The translations under genes were made by a program, and so were the position numbers. Below the pieces are notes generated by a model. It was not told the origin of the DNA. It did not search any database and worked only from the letters and a program-made list of their open reading frames with translations. A stretch of DNA of 64,000 nucleotides from Uloborus plumipes (lineage: Eukaryota; Arthropoda; Arachnida; Araneae; Uloboridae), in contig JAXGGA010002979.1 in the NCBI GenBank assembly GCA_038373865.1, forward strand, positions 46,990-110,989. Direction: 5' to 3'. Below are positions 1 to 11,280 of this stretch, in pieces (position 1 is the stretch's first letter; each line of letters begins with the position of its first letter).

Positions 1-602
1 TTTTGAATGTCTTTTGATTAGTCACAATTAGTTGAACCTTTATACAGAAAGCGGTACTAATAATCACATAAACCTTTTTAAAAAATTCTAACTAATTTAT
101 CAAAAAAAAAATCTAGCTGTAAAACGCACATTGGTGAAAACATCTGTGTAACAAATTTCTTGTTTTTAAGACAACGTTTTCTTGTTTTTAACGTTTTCCC
201 AGAAATTGTTCCACACGAAAACAAACAAATTTGTTGTAAGTAAGGAGTAGTAATGGAAAAGGTGTCACATGTCAATGTAAAGATTCCATTATTTTTAACG
301 TCTTTCGATTTTATTATTGTTATAACAGAAGGCAATAAATGACCAGCAAAAATTAACTGATGAGAGTTAGTTACTGCAAAATGTTCTACAGTATTCAAAA
401 AAGTCGTATTCAATAATTCTGTAGTTTTAAGGCTTGTTAAGTTTGACAACTAGCACTTAAATATCACACAAATATCACGTGTGAAACAATACTTTGACAT
501 TTGAAAAACATTCTAACAAATTCGTATATTAATGTCAATTTTATCGGACAAACGAAGAATATTCGTGAAAAAAGGACTCTAAATTAATATTCGTAATACT
601 AT
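1..602. other. Gene-free AT-rich stretch
   Basis: No exon-like block, splice-flanked reading frame or repeat end could be recognised. The longest open frame (minus strand, about 120 codons) has no recognisable motif and a composition typical of AT-rich noncoding DNA. Confidence 0.4.
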
Positions 603-807
603 CTTACCAGGAAAGTACGCGATCATGGAATAATGAATTTTTTTTTAATGTGTACCAATCGAAAGAGCATTGTAAAACATGTTTCTGGACACATGCGTTT
701 TTGCCCTCGCGCCCCCGTTATCGAAATATAAGGTCCTAAAGTCAGCTGAATTTTTTTGAAAAATTGCCAATTTTAGCGATTATAATTAAATCGGGAAGCT
801 GCGGCGC
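603..807 (+). repeat. Dispersed repeat, copy 1 of an inverted pair
   Basis: This block matches the reverse complement of 2515-2726 with scattered differences. Shared words include CCAGGAAAGTAC, CGAAAGAGCA and AAACATGTTT in the same order, and both copies are unusually rich in CpG for this neighbourhood (GCCCTCGCGCCCCCG here). The two arms lie about 1.7 kb apart. The family is not recognised and no coding capacity is seen. Confidence 0.55.
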
Positions 808-2514
808 GAATTCGCTATTAGCGTCTAACGAGAAACTTGATCCCCATTTTTGGTCATCTGCAAAGCTTGTGAAAGACGGCTGTTAAGCTAAAGCTACTAT
901 AAAGCCTGTGTCGTGAAAAGTAGAGAGCTTTTTAAAGAGAAAAAAAAAGTTTAAACAGCATCAAAATTAAATTTTATCTTATTTGCGATGAAAGCACGTC
1001 CCTTGTTTAAGGGCCCCAGGAGGCGACAATGGAGCGTCCTGTTTTTTTTTTTTTTTTTTTTTTTTTTAAGTGTACGTGCTATTCTGTAGTATGAATGGGG
1101 GGGGGGGTGATATATTAGGTTTTTTAATTGTAAAAAATGCAAATATAAATTTTTTCTCGGGGGGGAGGGGGGAGTTTTTTTTTTTTTTTTTTTTTTGAAC
1201 TGGTCCAAATTTACTGAAAATTTGTTCAAATAAAAAAATCAAACAGGAATGAGGTGTTTTCTCTGTGATATTTCGAAAAAAAAATGTTTGATTGAATCGG
1301 ACTTATTCCCTCAAAAGTTATGAGAGAGTATAGGGAAAAATATATCGAATGAAATATTATTAAAATCAAGAAGTCGAATTTGGGAGTGTGCTGTCCTCGC
1401 TGAGATGTTCCGATCAAAAAAAAAAAAAAATGTCGAATCAGACTATGCACTCAAAAGCTATTGCGGGAGGGGGGGGGGCAGAACTGACCAATAGATAGAC
1501 TGACAGGTACACAGTTTCCGCAACTCAAAACCCAACTTTCCTATTTTAAATTTCTCTGTGTATTTAGTTATTTTTATTAAGTTGTGCTTTTTCGACTCAA
1601 TTGTTTTGAACGGTTTTTTTTCAATGCATCACTCCTTCTTTCATAAATTTTTTTACCAATTTCTACTTTTTCAGAAAAGTAAGCTAAAACTTGTATTGAT
1701 TTACAATTTTGTTAGTTTTTTCCTACCCGTTGAACATAAAGCAGAACTAGTAAAAGTTATACTAATGTTGTTAAACAGTACGAAATTAACGTGCAATATG
1801 TTTTACATTTACGTTACAGAGACTTTTCGCTACAGTGACCAATTCTGTTTGAACAGCAGTTGTTTTTACAATGAATGTCGACTCTATTAGTATATTTTAA
1901 GAATGAAAATAACTATTTCCCTCTACCCTTGATGTAATTTCCGACATGGATATAATTTTGCAGCTATTGACATTTACTATTCGTTTTCTTTTTAAAAGTT
2001 CTATTTATTTTTTCTCGATTTCAATTTAAAAAATAAATATTTTTGCTAAGAGTGAGCAGATAGTGAAACTTCTTGTATCGATTTTTTTTTAAAATAAGAA
2101 CTGATATCATAATCCATGACAATTTAATTTCCACCTCAAAGACTATTTATTTCATTTTTTGTACATGAGCTCATATTAGCTGCTCTTCATACTTATTTAT
2201 TTAATTATTTTGAATTATTCATTAAGAAACACGTGCAATATATTTTAACGTATAATAATTAACACATATAACTTAGTTCAGTAAAAAAACTTAAAATAAC
2301 TAAAATTTTAAAATGTATTGTTATCATGCGTAAAAAGAAAAAACTTTAACTTCTTTGTAATGTTTTCGCTCCTCTGGATAAAACACTCTCTTTCCACATC
2401 ATAATCTTGACCAGCATTCTTTATTTTAGCTCATACAAGTAAAGGGTTAACGTAAAACATCTTTTACTTTCTTTGCAAATGACCAAACATGGAAACGATG
2501 CGATGCCAAGCAAG
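808..2514. other. Noncoding spacer with homopolymer runs
   Basis: The stretch holds long T and G runs (about 1040-1067, 1099-1108, 1160-1200, 1465-1480), which generate spurious Lys/Pro-rich open frames. The 110-codon plus-strand frame at 1558-1890 has no recognisable domain. I see no supportable gene. Confidence 0.4.
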
Positions 2515-2726
2515 CAGCGGTAGGGAGAATCGGGAGGTAGCTTCAATTTCTTGCCAAGTCTTCAAATTTGGCTACTTTTCGGCCGACTTTAAGACCCCTT
2601 AGCTCGAAAACGAGGGGACGAGGGCACTTGATCTTTGGGTCAAAAACATGTTTCAGCTTGCTCTTTCGAATGGTACCATTTTTAACTTTTTTCATTATTA
2701 CTTAAGTCGAGTACTTTCCTGGTTAG
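2515..2726 (-). repeat. Dispersed repeat, copy 2 of an inverted pair
   Basis: This is the inverted, diverged copy of the block at 603-807. Reading the minus strand, the order CCAGGAAAGTAC, GGTACCATTCGAAAGAGCA, AAACATGTTT, GCCCTCG, AAAGTCGGCCG parallels copy 1. It may be one arm of a larger mobile element or simply a second insertion. Confidence 0.55.
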
Positions 2727-4906
2727 GAGTATGGCACGCAGCTTTGAGGAAGCAGCTCCCCTCACGCAACCATTATCCCAAAATGGATGTTTATGGGATT
2801 TACCACGTCATACGCTTTCTCCCCGGAAAAAAAACAATTAGATGAAGATTTTCAAGGTTGTGCATCACTGGAAGATTATTGCTTGAAAGTTTTTCACCCA
2901 ATAAAATCTTTTCAGACATCATTACACAAGTTGTTTTCACCGCTCCTCTGCTGTAGACGCAGAGATTATTGTTCCCAACACTAACGTGTTTACAAGCAAT
3001 GTAGCAACTGCCCAGTTATGACATCCTTTCATTGAAGGTGAGGCTACCACCAAACTGGTAGATAAATTAAAGGGTTACGTTACCTCAAAAATGATCGAAC
3101 GACTGAAAAAATGTTTATTGTTTATTTTAAAACTAAGAGTTAGTTCAAGTACACAGAAAAACGATTATAAAAAAAATGTGAATGACTTTAGGTCCCGCAC
3201 GCTATGTGTTGTGATGTAAAAGCAAAACTTTAAAGTGCATTTCCTCAATGCTCGTTTTCTGTGTTTCCATGTTACTGGAATCGCTGAGGATTTTTTTCTG
3301 TTTAAAATACAGTTTTCTTTTATTTTATTTCATTTTTATTTTATTTTATTTTTTAATAAATTTATTTATTTATCTATTTTTGTACTCAGGAAAATATAGT
3401 TAACAAAATTGCATTAAATAAGAATTTTTTTATAACTAAAAATTTTTTAGGAAAATTTTAGTTATAAAAACAAAATGTGTCAGACATTTTTGCGATTTTC
3501 TACATAATAGATCACAGAATATTTTCTAACCAGTATCTAAATAAATGAATGCACAGATTTTTGGAGGTGATTCTTGCGATCATCTAGCAAAACACATTTT
3601 TGAAATAAATGCAAAAACAACAAACCCTTTGGATTTTTTTAATTAAAAATTTATTCAATTCATTTAATTCAAATAATGATGGTAGTGAATTTAATCATTG
3701 AAATTAAATTATTAAGTCGAAATAAGTGTACATACAAAGTTTCAAAGAATTACATGCGTCCCTTAAATTAAAAAAAAATGTTATGGAAATTAATGTGCCG
3801 TGACCTTTTATTTATCAAACCAGCTAGAGCTCGTAAGCAAATGTTCGGTTCAACTCGGTCAATCACAAGCTTAGGTGTTGTGCAGTTACTGAGGGATCAT
3901 ATATCCCTAGTATTCCCCTACTCCTTAGCAGAAAAAATAAATGACGTTAAATAACAGATGCACAAAATTTTCTTCGAAAACTTTGATAAATTTATATTAA
4001 ACAATTCCATTAGAGAAATAACAATCGTCTCTATCCCCTTCTTTTCATTATATTAAGGACTGTAGTAGCATAAAATGCTTGTTATTCAAGGAATAACCAT
4101 CATTCCACCAAAACACTAAAAAAAGGGGAAGGGGTTATCGCCGAAATAGAGCCAGTGAATGAACACCTTTAAGCACAATTTCTTTTTCAAAAATTCATAA
4201 TATCGGTAAAATATAGTACATGTCACTAGAAAATATCGTAGTTAACATGTGCAATTGCTGAAAAAGAAAAAAAAAAGGGAAAACGTTTATATTTCTGTTT
4301 TAGGTTTTTCTTTTTCTTTTTTTTTTTTTTTTACCAAGGTTCAAATGAGTACTGATTTCTTTTATGAAGACGGTGATGGAAAAGTAATAAATGCATAGAA
4401 TAAGCGAGTTTAAGCAGTGAAAAGGCACAAATATTTTTAGCTGACTCTCGAATCACATAAACGGAAGTTTCTGTTAGCAATTTATCGAAGGAAAAACTTT
4501 TGAAACATTATCAAAAAAGAAGCGAGATGTTTATGAACTGAGATGTATTAATTAACTGGTCAGAGTACCCTAATTATTACGGAGATAAAAAAGAAAGAAA
4601 ACAAATTAGGAGTAATTGAAAGCTATGTGACACGGATTAAGCCTTAAAACGTGCGTTAACAATAATAATTAGGATTTAATTTGCTAAAATCTAGGTTAAA
4701 TGTCATCAATACGGTTGAAAAACAGTAAGGCTTTCTGCAATCGTCTACGCAAAGGAAATAAAAGTGAATAAGGATGAAGAATGAGCGCGTGCTAGAGAGA
4801 CAGAAAAGCATAAAAATAGGCGCTAGACCAATTACAACTCTTGTTGTAATTACTTTAAATGCTTAAAAATGTTCATCTGTTTGCAGAAGAATCAGCTCTT
4901 CCAAAC
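2727..4906. other. Gene-free AT-rich stretch
   Basis: The stretch contains simple TTTTA-type repeats around 3308-3380 and T runs around 4300-4335. I specifically looked for downstream OATP exons here (the WVGAWW exon, the Kazal-like exon and the last exon) and found none on either strand. Confidence 0.4.
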
Positions 4907-5160
4907 CGCAAAAAAAAAAAACTGTTGTGTTTATTGTATATAATACTGGCAGCCGAAGTTCCAGTTTAAAACTCTAAAATGCATACACTACAAAAATTAA
5001 ACTGTTGTTTTTGCAGTATAATACTGGCAGCAGAAGTTCCAGTTTAAAACTATAAAGGCACAGTGAAATAAACTAAAGCTAGCTATTTTACACTTTATTA
5101 GTGTAAAATTAGCAATTTTACAGTTTATTACCATAAAATTAGTTGTATTACACTACAAAA
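4907..5160. repeat. ACTGT-type repeat family, copy a
   Basis: The block has two tandem partial units starting with GTATAATACTGGCAGC, followed by a GTTCCAGTTTAAAACT segment and alternating ACAGTTTATTA / TAAAATTAGCAA words. It is the leftmost of nine copies in this window. An unrelated element (5185-5930) follows almost immediately, and more of the same family resumes right after it. Confidence 0.7.
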
Positions 5161-5184
5161 AAAAATCTGGTATGGACCCCACAC

Positions 5185-5930
5185 TACTTCCTTTTACGTG
5201 TAAATTTCTTAGTAGTTGCCTTAAGTGTTAAAAAAAGTGCTTGGAATGAGCAAGGTAACAATTCAAATATCTACTCCCCTCATCTGCCCCGAAACAATGC
5301 AAAAAATATTTTACAATGGTTAATTTTCTAAATATTGCTGATTTTAATATCATTCAGTGAATTTTTCGCAAAATATCGCCAATAGCGCCAAGTTGAACCC
5401 AAATTCAAAAAAAAATTTTTTCGCCAAATTTGTCGCCAAGTTGGCGTCAAACACTTGGCGACCAAAAGTTTGGCGACATATCGCCAAGTGGTCGCGCCAA
5501 TTCATATCACTTGAGTCTGCATTGAAATTAACACTGATTTACCCCAAAAAAAAGGGGTAAAACACTCCCTTGGGGACATTCAAATGCAACCACAAGGGGA
5601 GATGCACAACTAGACCATCCTCAGAGCCTACATACCAAGCTAGAAGTTTCTACGGCATATAGTTTTTGAGTTATGCGACCCACATACATACATACGCACA
5701 CACGTACATACAGACGTCACGAGAAAACTCGTCGTAATTCACTCGGGGGTGGTTGAAAAGGATTTTTCGGCTGCATATATGTTGGTAGGTACATATGCAC
5801 GTGCTGACAGGTCGAAAAAACTACTGAACATTCATTCGGGGGTGAGCAAAATCAAAATTTAGACTCAAATTTGAGTGATTTTTTTTTTTTTCGCGATCAC
5901 AATACTTCCTTTACTACGTAAAAGGAAGTA
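5185..5930. mobile_element. TACTTCC-ended inverted-repeat element (non-autonomous)
   Basis: The left end TACTTCCTTTTACGT (5185-5199) is exactly repeated in inverse orientation at the right end (5916-5930), giving 15-bp terminal inverted repeats around about 746 bp. The right end is itself palindromic (CTTCCTTTACTACGTAAAAG). Inside are a run of CGCCAA / TTGGCG words (5375-5505), an ACATACATAC-type tract (5685-5712) and no coding capacity. It sits between two blocks of the ACTGT family, so it probably inserted into one. The family name is not known to me. Confidence 0.55.
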
Positions 5931-6316
5931 AAAACAGTATAATAATGGCGACAGAGGTTCCAGTTTAAAACTATAGAATGCAGCGTAATTAACTGTGAAA
6001 CTAGCAATTTTACAGTTTATTACCGTTTTTTTTACACTGCAGATATAGTTTACCACTGCAAAATTTGCCATTTTACAGTTATTACTGTAAAATTAGTAGC
6101 ATTATACTGTAATAACAACATCTATTTTTGAAGTGCAGTAATAAACTGTAAAATTGCTATTTTTACAGTACTAAACTGCAAAATTGCAAACTTTACGGTA
6201 CTAAACAGCAAAATTGCTTATTTTACAGTTAATTACAGTGCTTTTTACAGTTGTAAATTGGAACCTTGACTGCCAGTATTTTACTGTAAAAACAGCAGTT
6301 TATTTTTTGCCAGTGC
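5931..6316. repeat. ACTGT-type repeat family, copy b
   Basis: The block begins with AAAAACAGTATAATAATGGCG, runs through several ACAGTTTATTAC / TAATAAACTGTAAAATTGC alternations and ends GTAAAAACAGCAG...TTTTTTGCCAGTG, which resembles the right terminus of the other copies. It probably continues copy a across the inserted element at 5185-5930. Confidence 0.65.
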
Positions 6317-6997
6317 AATAACAATTAAACATTAAATGTGCAAGCATTTTTCTTCATTTGTCTTTCGTACAAGTGAAACCACTTAAAATTGAAATTTAAA
6401 AAGAGCTAATTTCCTCACAGAAGATAACGCTTCAAAGTGCATCGGAGATTGTCCCAGGCATACTCGCATTCCTCCTGCCCCTCCCCCACCACATCAAAAG
6501 ATAAACTCTTCTCTTATTTATGTAAGAAGATCCGAAAAGAAGAAGAAGGAGAAGGAAGAAGATCGAAAAAAGATAAATAGATTGAAGAAGATTAGAATTT
6601 TAGCGTTGCAGTCCATCTATATTTTGATGGTAAATCTTGGTCTCTCCCTTCTCCGTTTTATCCTCTTTATTGCACTTGTTTTTAAAAACCAGCTTCCTCG
6701 TTCCCATCGGTTCAACTCTCCTTGACTTTGCACGTTCAACCCTGAGCACACGCAACATTTTAGCACGTGCAAACTCAAAGCGAGTGGCAATGGGTCAAGC
6801 GATTCTCTTTTCTCGGTCTGCTGTACTCAAGATTTATGTAACTTCAAGAAATGTACAAACATGGGAGGTTTTAAATGACATTTTGATATGACAAACAAAT
6901 TTTGTAGCTACGAAAATAAATGAAGAAAGCCAATTGAAATTAAAGCTTCAAAAACTTTTTTTTTTATAAGTGTATTGGAGAAAAATATAAGACTTAC
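6317..6997. other. Noncoding stretch next to OATP-C exon 2
   Basis: If OATP-C continues past the left edge, this lies inside its second intron. It contains a purine-rich GAAGAAGAAGG-type tract around 6535-6595 and no exon-like block. The plus-strand open frame at 6637-6891 has no recognisable motif. Confidence 0.4.
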
Positions 6998-7084
6998 CAA
7001 AAGGATTTTCATAATACTTCAAAAACGCTGAAGACATTAAAAAGCCAACCAATGGTCCAAGAAGTCTTAGTGCAAATGCTACAG
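6998..7084 (-). CDS. OATP-C, second coding exon
   Basis: This is an 87-nt exon with a TTTTTTTAG acceptor at 7085 and a GTAAGT donor at 6997. It enters and leaves in phase 1, exactly like the 87-nt second exon of OATP-A (38326-38240), and encodes FALRLLGPLVGFLMSS, the membrane segment that follows the YFG splice point in OATPs. The codon completed across the junction would be Ala (GCT), where OATP-A has Gly. No third exon was found between here and the left window edge, so the rest of the gene must lie outside the window or be missing. Confidence 0.8.
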
Positions 7085-8654
7085 CTAAAAAAAGGGGGAT
7101 TGAATACTTTAAGGTTATGTAAAAAGTATAATATATCTTATTGTAAATCATTTTTTAAAAAATAAATTAACAACATTTTATTTAAAAGACTATAACTTTC
7201 ACTAAAATGGGGAAAACCATGTGATCTGCTTTAATATTTATAAGTATTGCTTGTACAGCTGCTGTAAATCACATATTACATTTCCATACTTGACCTACTT
7301 AGATTTTATCCTTTTCAACTAGGTTATTAAGCTAGCTTAATAAGTAAAAAAGACATATATTTGCTCTAACCTGCAAAACATAAATTAATGACGTATGAAA
7401 TGATTTCAGACACTTGTTTCGGAATTGCAAGGAACCTCGGTTTTCAAATGAAAAAGAAATGAGCTCGTGATTGAATACAGATGGGATAAAAGCTTTTCTT
7501 GGGATGTCTTGAAAAAGAGACACCCGAGAGATAATGAAAAAAAAAATTATGTTTATTTCTTTTTAAAACTAGACTAAATACTGATCTGCAGTACTTTTGA
7601 CAAGAGCTCATTAAATATTTCTGATTCAACGAAAGTACTAACAATCTTTGCAGTCTTTTCACGATGTGCAAGATAAAATCTTTATAATAGAATTTATTCA
7701 TAATTTAAAACTGCTTTGAGCTGCTTTTTTTCCTAACACTTCAGTTTATTTAAAAACTACTTTACAAAAGCTATAACTTTTTTTTAACAAGAATTAGTTA
7801 TAACTTTTGCCAATAAACAAAACTTATATGTCCTATAGTTTCAAAAAATTTCCCCTAGAAGAAAATACATAAAATGGTTGCTCATTTTTTAAGTTAAAAA
7901 TCAAAATAATAGCTTAAATAAAACTGTAATCAGTGACCTCATATATGTGACGACTGCATGATAATGAGGAAATTCTGACAAACGATTTTTTTTTTTTTTA
8001 GTTTCATGCACTTTCTAGAAAAACGTGCACAGGGAAAAAAAATATCAAAGACGTAAAGCTTGACAGTAAATATAAATTTACAATCAAATATCAGCTAAAA
8101 TAATGCAATTAAAAGTAATAATGAATTATAGCCTAGTTCTTTGTTATTTTATGGTTACACTTTATTTTATTTATTTATTTTTACGTAGTTATTTATTCGT
8201 TTATTTTAATTTGTTTATTTGTTTAGTTTATTTATATATTTATCTATTTATTTATTTTTTTTTCATTTTTTGTCTCTATTTTATTACGCAATTTAGGAAA
8301 CTATGATGCTTTTCTTGCAACTTTGTTCTCATACTTTTTTTTCTAAAGTTTTGTTTTTCCTCCGAATAAATTTGAATGCTTTTTTTTCATATTTAAGAAT
8401 ATTTTAAGGTTATTTTTACATCCAAATTTTCTCTTAATTCAGTCGTTTGTTTAGTATGCATTTTAATATTCTAATTTTTTTTCCATTGCAAATTTGCATA
8501 TGTTTTATTGCGCAAAAATACTAAAAAGATTTCGTACCAAAAACGTCATCATTTGCGTTCATTGCAATAGAAATAAAGATTTGTTTCAAGGAAATCAATA
8601 TAAATATAAAAAGTTACAGTAAGTGAAAACTAAAATAAAATATTAGTACATTAC
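7085..8654 (-). other. Intron 1 of OATP-C
   Basis: It is bounded by GTAATG at 8654 and TTTTAG at 7085. The inside is AT-rich with ATTT-type simple sequence around 8160-8270. No nested gene was recognised. Confidence 0.6.
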
Positions 8655-9306
8655 CAAAATATATCGGCGTATTCTTTTTCTTTGCGTTGTCATCCATATA
8701 TGCTAACCCGATGGCATAATACGCTAAATTTCCGAATCCTTTGCAAAAATTTCCCAACAACAGGAACAAAACTGCTGCTAATGTAGGCGGTCTATCATCC
8801 ACATCACAGAGCTCCTTAGTTGCTTTACTAAGACACATTTCTGGTCCTGTCTTATTATGTACATCTAAAGAAGTAAGATGAGTCCCTGGACCGTAAATAA
8901 AATAAGGAAGAGCTGACACGAAACAGCAAGCTGCAGATAGTAACATTCCTACAGCTACCATACGTGGTCTATGAGTTCTACCACCGAAGTATCCAATAAG
9001 CACACCTAACAACAAAGGAGTTATTTCATCGACTGTCATAATAAGTCCACTGATTTTGCTTTTGAATGCAAACCTTTTTTCTAAAGTTGACAAGGTACCA
9101 ATTAAGTATGTATAGTAGGATCCTTGAAGAACTCCTATGATTGAATACAAAATAAGATATACGGTTGGTGTTGCCAATGGCTGTATCCAATCCGGTCTAA
9201 AACTTCCAATACCGCATATTGTATCTTCGTCGGGAGGTTCTGAGAAATTGGATTTATCGACATTATTTGTTTTACTTCCATTCAAAGTTTTTTGATAGTT
9301 TTTCAT
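8655..9306 (-). CDS. OATP-C, first coding exon (organic anion transporter)
   Basis: This exon encodes the N-terminal third of an organic anion transporting polypeptide (SLCO family), a plasma-membrane carrier for amphipathic organic anions in characterised members. From the ATG at 9306 it reads 217 codons plus one base to a GTAATG donor at 8654. Visible features are a short cytoplasmic N-terminus, CGIGSFRPDW, a first membrane segment ending in LSTLEKRF, the loop GYFGGRTHRPR, LPYFIYGPGTH, and the end motif YMDDNAKKKNTPIYFG. The same landmarks occur in the OATP exons at 45506 and 53953. The frame stays open upstream to 9435, where a stop blocks it, so the true N-terminus is uncertain. A 386-codon acidic ORF in another frame overlaps the space just upstream. 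The gene is incomplete here; only this exon and 6998-7084 lie in the window. Confidence 0.85.
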
Positions 9307-9326
9307 TTTAGAGTTCAAGTCATTGT

Positions 9327-10487
9327 TCAAGTTATATTTGATTTCTTTCTTAGATTCGGCGTTTTGTAAATTTTTCTTGCTTTCATCATTATTTGTTTTG
9401 CATTCCGTATCCTTTGACTTATATCGCAAGCGGTATCACTAATAAATGCTGAAACTGAGTTTTTTTCCTCCAAATTACTTTTGTTGACTAACAATCCACT
9501 CACGTGGTTTCGAGCCGAGTTTAGAACATCATTCACAACATCTAAGCTTAACTTTCTTGCTAATGCTACTTCATTTTCCAGTTTTTTCTTGGAGGGTATA
9601 CTAGTTCCTAATTCTTGATTCACAGCATTATTCTCAGGCATTTTTTCCGCACTTTCCACACATAAAATATCCTCCTCAGGATTGCTAGCAGATTTTATCT
9701 GTTTTTCAGAATATGCTTTGTTGGTAGTCTCATCGTTATCATTAATGCCCTTATTATCTGACAAACACGCTCCATTTTCCAGTTTAATTTCATGTTCCAT
9801 TTCTTGCTTTAGAATTTCATCTGGGTCTTGTAAAAGTATACCACCAACCGAAGCATTATCTTCTTGTAATAAACCTAAATTCATTTTATCATGTATTAGC
9901 GACATTGGCGTATTATGTACTAAATCACTTGCTTCAGTAACACTTGAACTTAATAGCACAGGTGATTCGATTTTTCCAGAATTTTCCTCAATGGGAGAAG
10001 ATACGTTTTCGGTAGTAGTTTCTAAATCATCAGCAGAGCATTCAAGATCTTCTCTTAAACTATCTTCTTCTTGACTTGCTTCTTCAAAAAGAGCATCGAG
10101 ACTAAGATCTTCAATGCTCAAATCCGATTGCATGCATTCCTCATCGTTCTGTATTGAGACATCAACTGCAATATGTTTTGCCTCTCTGTCAGTAGCATCA
10201 TCTGACACATCTACAGCATCTGCATCATTACGTAAAGAGTTTCCTTCTAACTGAGGATTACTCTCCCATCCAAGGAATTGTTTGATTCGACCGGTATATT
10301 TATACACATTCTCTAAGAGCCTTGGATTAGCCTCTTCGTCCGAGCCAATAATACCGGTCTCGGTGGAATCCTTTTCGCTTTCAACCTCCCCAGAACCAGC
10401 ATGAATCTGACGTTCCACTACGTCACTGGAAGTTTCTCCACTTGACAGGTCGTTCGGTTTTGTTTCTTCAGACGATTTTTCTTTCAT
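9327..10487 (-). CDS. Acidic 386-residue ORF upstream of OATP-C
   Basis: The ORF runs ATG 10487 to TGA 9327 with an in-frame stop upstream at about 10533. The product is not recognised. It is strongly acidic and Ser/Asp/Glu-rich (for example LSIEDLSLDALFEEASQEE), without membrane segments, and ends in a basic tail (RNAKQIMMKARKIYK). Such length and composition are hard to get by chance in this AT-rich DNA, so I think it is coding. It ends about 20 bases before the OATP-C ATG, in a different frame on the same strand, and overlaps the open upstream extension of that exon (9435-9327). It could be a long cytoplasmic N-terminal extension of OATP-C joined by a -1 shift, an assembly indel or a small intron. 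Alternatives are a separate protein on a shared transcript, or an independent gene. Sequence alone does not decide. Confidence 0.6.
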   Translation of the reverse strand: MKEKSSEETKPNDLSSGETSSDVVERQIHAGSGEVESEKDSTETGIIGSDEEANPRLLENVYKYTGRIKQFLGWESNPQLEGNSLRNDADAVDVSDDATDREAKHIAVDVSIQNDEECMQSDLSIEDLSLDALFEEASQEEDSLREDLECSADDLETTTENVSSPIEENSGKIESPVLLSSSVTEASDLVHNTPMSLIHDKMNLGLLQEDNASVGGILLQDPDEILKQEMEHEIKLENGACLSDNKGINDNDETTNKAYSEKQIKSASNPEEDILCVESAEKMPENNAVNQELGTSIPSKKKLENEVALARKLSLDVVNDVLNSARNHVSGLLVNKSNLEEKNSVSAFISDTACDISQRIRNAKQIMMKARKIYKTPNLRKKSNIT

Positions 10488-11280
10488 AATTTCTCTTTTT
10501 CCTTTAAAGTTAGCCGGCACCTGGATTTTATTTCAATACGAATTATGAGTTCGCCTGAAAACATTCCATCAATTCCTGAATCACGCCAGACTAAGAAGTT
10601 ATTCTTAAAAAGGGGGGAAATGGATGTACTTTGAGCTCATATTTTTCTGTTGCTGTAATGAAATGGCGATCGTTTTATGATAGGGTATCTGATAAAGATG
10701 TATTTACACTTTTGGTCACTTCCATGTCTCCGTTCTTTATTTTTCGGAATTCGAAAGCTTTATAGTTTTAGGAAGGAAGTGTAGTGCTTGATCATAAAAC
10801 CAATATTGAAATTAAAACATTAGACCGGCCTTTTTTAAACCTTTCCTGATTAAACAGCATTAAAAATGAGACGCAAAATGTACGATTATCTACCACAGTT
10901 TATTACGCAGTTTAAATATTTATTCCTGTTTCACAAAAATGCATAAATGAAATATTTTTGGAGGGATATGTTTCTTTAATTACTGTTTCTGTTATTTTAC
11001 ACATTAACGTGAATATGTTCTCGTTTAGAAACATTGCTTCAGGGAGAATTTTTTTTACGATAAGTGATTTCCAAAACGAATGCTCGAAAATTTTCCATAA
11101 GTTACACGAAGAGTAATTTTTTAGCAATTTTTACATCACTTTAATAAAATTTGTTTACCGTTTTAGTTAGTCCAAATTTAATTAAAAACTAAAGTCCACT
11201 TTTTTCCGCTGTTAGTAAACAGAATACATGTCATATATGTATAATCATGAACTGAATGAGCTTTTTGTTTCCTTTTAAAA
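10488..11280. other. Region upstream of the acidic ORF / OATP-C
   Basis: The promoter and 5' UTR of the OATP-C transcript would be expected here, but I recognise no TATA box, initiator or splice-linked upstream exon with confidence. The minus-strand open frame at 10912-11127 shows no recognisable domain. Confidence 0.3.

Noticed and set aside
951..1450. Lysine/proline-rich minus-strand open frames
   Set aside because: They are produced by poly-T and poly-G runs and have no domain or coding signal.
9682..10074. A 130-codon plus-strand ORF
   Set aside because: It is the antisense shadow of the acidic minus-strand ORF; its Ser/Leu-rich composition follows from the complementary codons.
10488..10520. 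An upstream GTG start for the acidic ORF
   Set aside because: Nuclear genes of animals rarely start at GTG, and an ATG is available at 10487 shortly downstream.
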